From the NCBI GenBank assembly GCA_026985655.1, contig JALSQB010000086.1, positions 1-13,234 of the forward strand: 13,234 nt of DNA, read 5' to 3'. This stretch comes from Campylobacteraceae bacterium. GTDB lineage: Bacteria > Campylobacterota > Campylobacteria > Campylobacterales > Sulfurovaceae. Below, piece after piece: positions 12,083-13,234 of the stretch. Under the pieces are notes generated by a model. The model was given only the letters and a program-made list of their open reading frames with translations. It did no database searches and was not told the DNA's origin. The position numbers were made by a program, and so were the translations under genes. Each line of letters begins with the position of its first letter. The first letter of the stretch is position 1.

Positions 12083-12946
12083 ATGAAAAAAATAGAACTC
12101 GCCCACTCCCCTGATGCTGATGATATATTTATGTACTTTGCCATTAAATTTGCTTGGGTTGATACCAAAGATTACGAGTTTAAGAACATAGGCTTAGATA
12201 TTGAAACGCTTAATAAAGAAGCAATTAAAGGTACTTATGATGTAAGTGCCATTAGTTTTGGAATGTATCCGTTGATTAAAGATGAGTATGCACTTCTTCG
12301 AACTGCTGTTAGTTTTGGTGATGGGTATGGACCTAAGCTCATACGTCGTAAAGATAAAAAGTTAAAAAGAAACTTTAAGGTTGCACTCTCTGGAGAATAC
12401 ACCACCAATGCGATGTTATTTAAGCTCTATTACCCAGAAGCACGACCTGTTTACATGGATTTTTTAGAGATTGAAATGGCAGTGGTCAATGGTGAGGTTG
12501 ATGCAGGAGTTCTTATTCATGAATCCATTTTAGATTATGATGAAAGCTTAGAAGTTGAAAAAGAGTTGTGGGACATTTGGGTCGAGTTAGCAGGGGAGGG
12601 GCTACCTCTACCTTTGGGTGGTATGGCAGTTCGCCGAAGCTTACCTCTAAATCAAGCCATAGATATTGAAAATATACTCATTGATGGGGTTAAAGTTGCC
12701 AATGCACGAAAAGAGGAGCTTTGCAAAAAACTTGAAGATGAAAATTTGGTACGCATTTCTGATGCACTTTTAACAAAATATTTAGATATGTATGCTTCAG
12801 ATGAATCCGTTGAACTCTCACCTTTACAGATAAAAGCATTAGATAAACTCTATGAGCTTGGCTTTAAAAAAGGCATCTTTAGTGAACTTATGCACACAGA
12901 GGATTATCTGATTCCCAAAGAGTATGAAGCTTTGAGAAATTCTTAG
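12083..12946 (+). CDS. mqnD: MqnD-family 1,4-dihydroxy-6-naphthoate synthase (menaquinone, futalosine pathway)
   Basis: This 287-residue protein is of the MqnA/MqnD solute-binding-like enzyme fold. MqnD converts cyclic dehypoxanthine futalosine to 1,4-dihydroxy-6-naphthoate, a late step of the futalosine route to menaquinone used by Campylobacterota. Visible signatures are HSPDADDIFMYFAI at 8-21, YDVSAISFG at 52-60, VDAGVLIHES at 139-148 (His146, the likely catalytic histidine by family analogy) and GLPLPLGG at 173-180. The ATG at 12083 gives the family-typical MKKIELAHSPD opening; an in-frame ATG 12 bases earlier would add only MIII. The gene stands alone between the rpsI terminator and the permease. 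MqnA (chorismate dehydratase) is related, but the GLPLPLGG motif favours MqnD. Confidence 0.82.
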   Translation: MKKIELAHSPDADDIFMYFAIKFAWVDTKDYEFKNIGLDIETLNKEAIKGTYDVSAISFGMYPLIKDEYALLRTAVSFGDGYGPKLIRRKDKKLKRNFKVALSGEYTTNAMLFKLYYPEARPVYMDFLEIEMAVVNGEVDAGVLIHESILDYDESLEVEKELWDIWVELAGEGLPLPLGGMAVRRSLPLNQAIDIENILIDGVKVANARKEELCKKLEDENLVRISDALLTKYLDMYASDESVELSPLQIKALDKLYELGFKKGIFSELMHTEDYLIPKEYEALRNS

Positions 12947-12968
12947 GTTTTTGATTTAAAAACTTAAG
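12942..12968 (+). repeat. AT-rich stem-loop at the mqnD stop codon
   Basis: CTTAGGTTTTT (12942-12952) can pair with AAAAACTTAAG (12958-12968) over 11 positions with one G-U pair and a 5-nt loop. The stem contains the TAG stop codon (12944-12946). No U-run follows, so it is not a classical terminator; it could protect the 3' end or aid Rho-linked termination. Confidence 0.4.
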
Positions 12969-12978
12969 CCAAATATTA

Positions 12979-12984
12979 TATAAT
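12979..12984 (+). promoter_or_regulatory. TATAAT -10 box before the ABC permease, within a 14-bp palindrome
   Basis: TATAAT at 12979-12984 lies inside the perfect palindrome ATATTATATAATAT (12973-12986). Transcription would begin near 12991, about 29 nt before the TTG start of the permease gene. No properly spaced -35 box is seen. Confidence 0.45.
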
Positions 12985-13019
12985 ATGAATTAATAATTAA
13001 CCACCAGAAAAGGAGTTTT

Positions 13020-13234
13020 TTGTCACGCATCAAAAAAAGAAATGCATTTCAGATTTTTTTAGCCGTACAAAAAGCACTTTTTTTACGAGAGCTTACCATG
13101 CGTTTTTCGGTGAGCAAGACAGGGGTTTTTTGGACATTTTTTGAACCATTTGTACAAGTATTGATTATGGTTTTAATTAAAGTACTTTTGTTTGGACGTG
13201 CGACAGATAACTTTGATTTTGCTACTTTTTTAGC
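13020..13234 (+). CDS. ABC-2 type permease of polysaccharide export (KpsM/Wzm-like), N-terminal part
   Basis: Only the first 71 codons lie in the window. The translation shows an amphipathic basic N-terminus, then RELTMRFSVSKTGVFWTFFEP (RELTMRF at 23-29, TFFEP at 39-43), the signature start of KpsM/Wzm-type permeases that export capsule or O-antigen polysaccharide with a KpsT/Wzt ATPase. A first TM helix begins at about 44. The start is TTG: it follows AAAAGGAG (13008-13015) by 4 nt, and the only in-frame ATG (13098) would remove the conserved front. A kpsT-type gene is expected to the right. KpsM versus Wzm cannot be decided from this fragment. Confidence 0.82.
   Translation, partial: MSRIKKRNAFQIFLAVQKALFLRELTMRFSVSKTGVFWTFFEPFVQVLIMVLIKVLLFGRATDNFDFATFL

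Overview
The window looks like a chromosomal segment of a sulfur-oxidising Campylobacterota (Epsilonproteobacteria), most like the Sulfurimonas/Sulfurovum group. The reasons are the low GC content, a SoxC-type molybdenum sulfur dehydrogenase, a futalosine-pathway menaquinone gene (MqnD) next to rplM-rpsI, and T-rich extended -10 promoters. The genus is inferred from gene content and style, not from a search. No IS element, CRISPR array, tRNA or rRNA is seen.

Layout. (1) 1-1296, minus: the 5' 432 codons of soxC, running off the left edge, behind a textbook TTGACA-17-TATAAT promoter. (2) 1601-2599, minus: an unrecognised three-helix membrane protein, divergent from (3) 2717-5491, plus: topA followed 3 nt later by a YfcE/MJ0936-type metallophosphoesterase. 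(4) 5570-9539: a signalling block. It holds an OmpR-type response regulator (plus) whose 3' end overlaps by 50 bp the 3' end of a hybrid histidine kinase (minus). Upstream of the kinase on the minus strand are a small PstS-like periplasmic protein, an HPt protein and a single-domain receiver. (5) 9716-10983, plus: a membrane-anchored TlpA-like thioredoxin and an exported rhodanese-fold protein that lacks the catalytic cysteine. (6) 11116-11933, plus: rplM-rpsI, closed by a good intrinsic terminator. (7) 12083-12946, plus: mqnD. (8) 13020 to the right edge, plus: the start of an ABC-2 permease of the KpsM/Wzm polysaccharide-export type, with a TTG start.

How parts may work together. The signalling block contains every module of a four-step phosphorelay: kinase His283, its receiver Asp576, HPt His58 and regulator Asp56. 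It also has an extra receiver (Asp55) and a candidate periplasmic ligand-binding partner. The stand-alone receiver resembles the kinase's own receiver closely, at about half identical residues by hand alignment. Its reading frame continues upstream of its GTG start for 13 codons, so receiver plus HPt may be the detached tail of a lost hybrid kinase. The TlpA/rhodanese pair and SoxC are all exported and fit a periplasmic sulfur and thiol metabolism. Non-coding stretches carry several AT-rich inverted repeats, a 14-bp direct repeat with a 31-bp period between divergent promoters, and a structured leader before rplM. These are the main unexplained signals.
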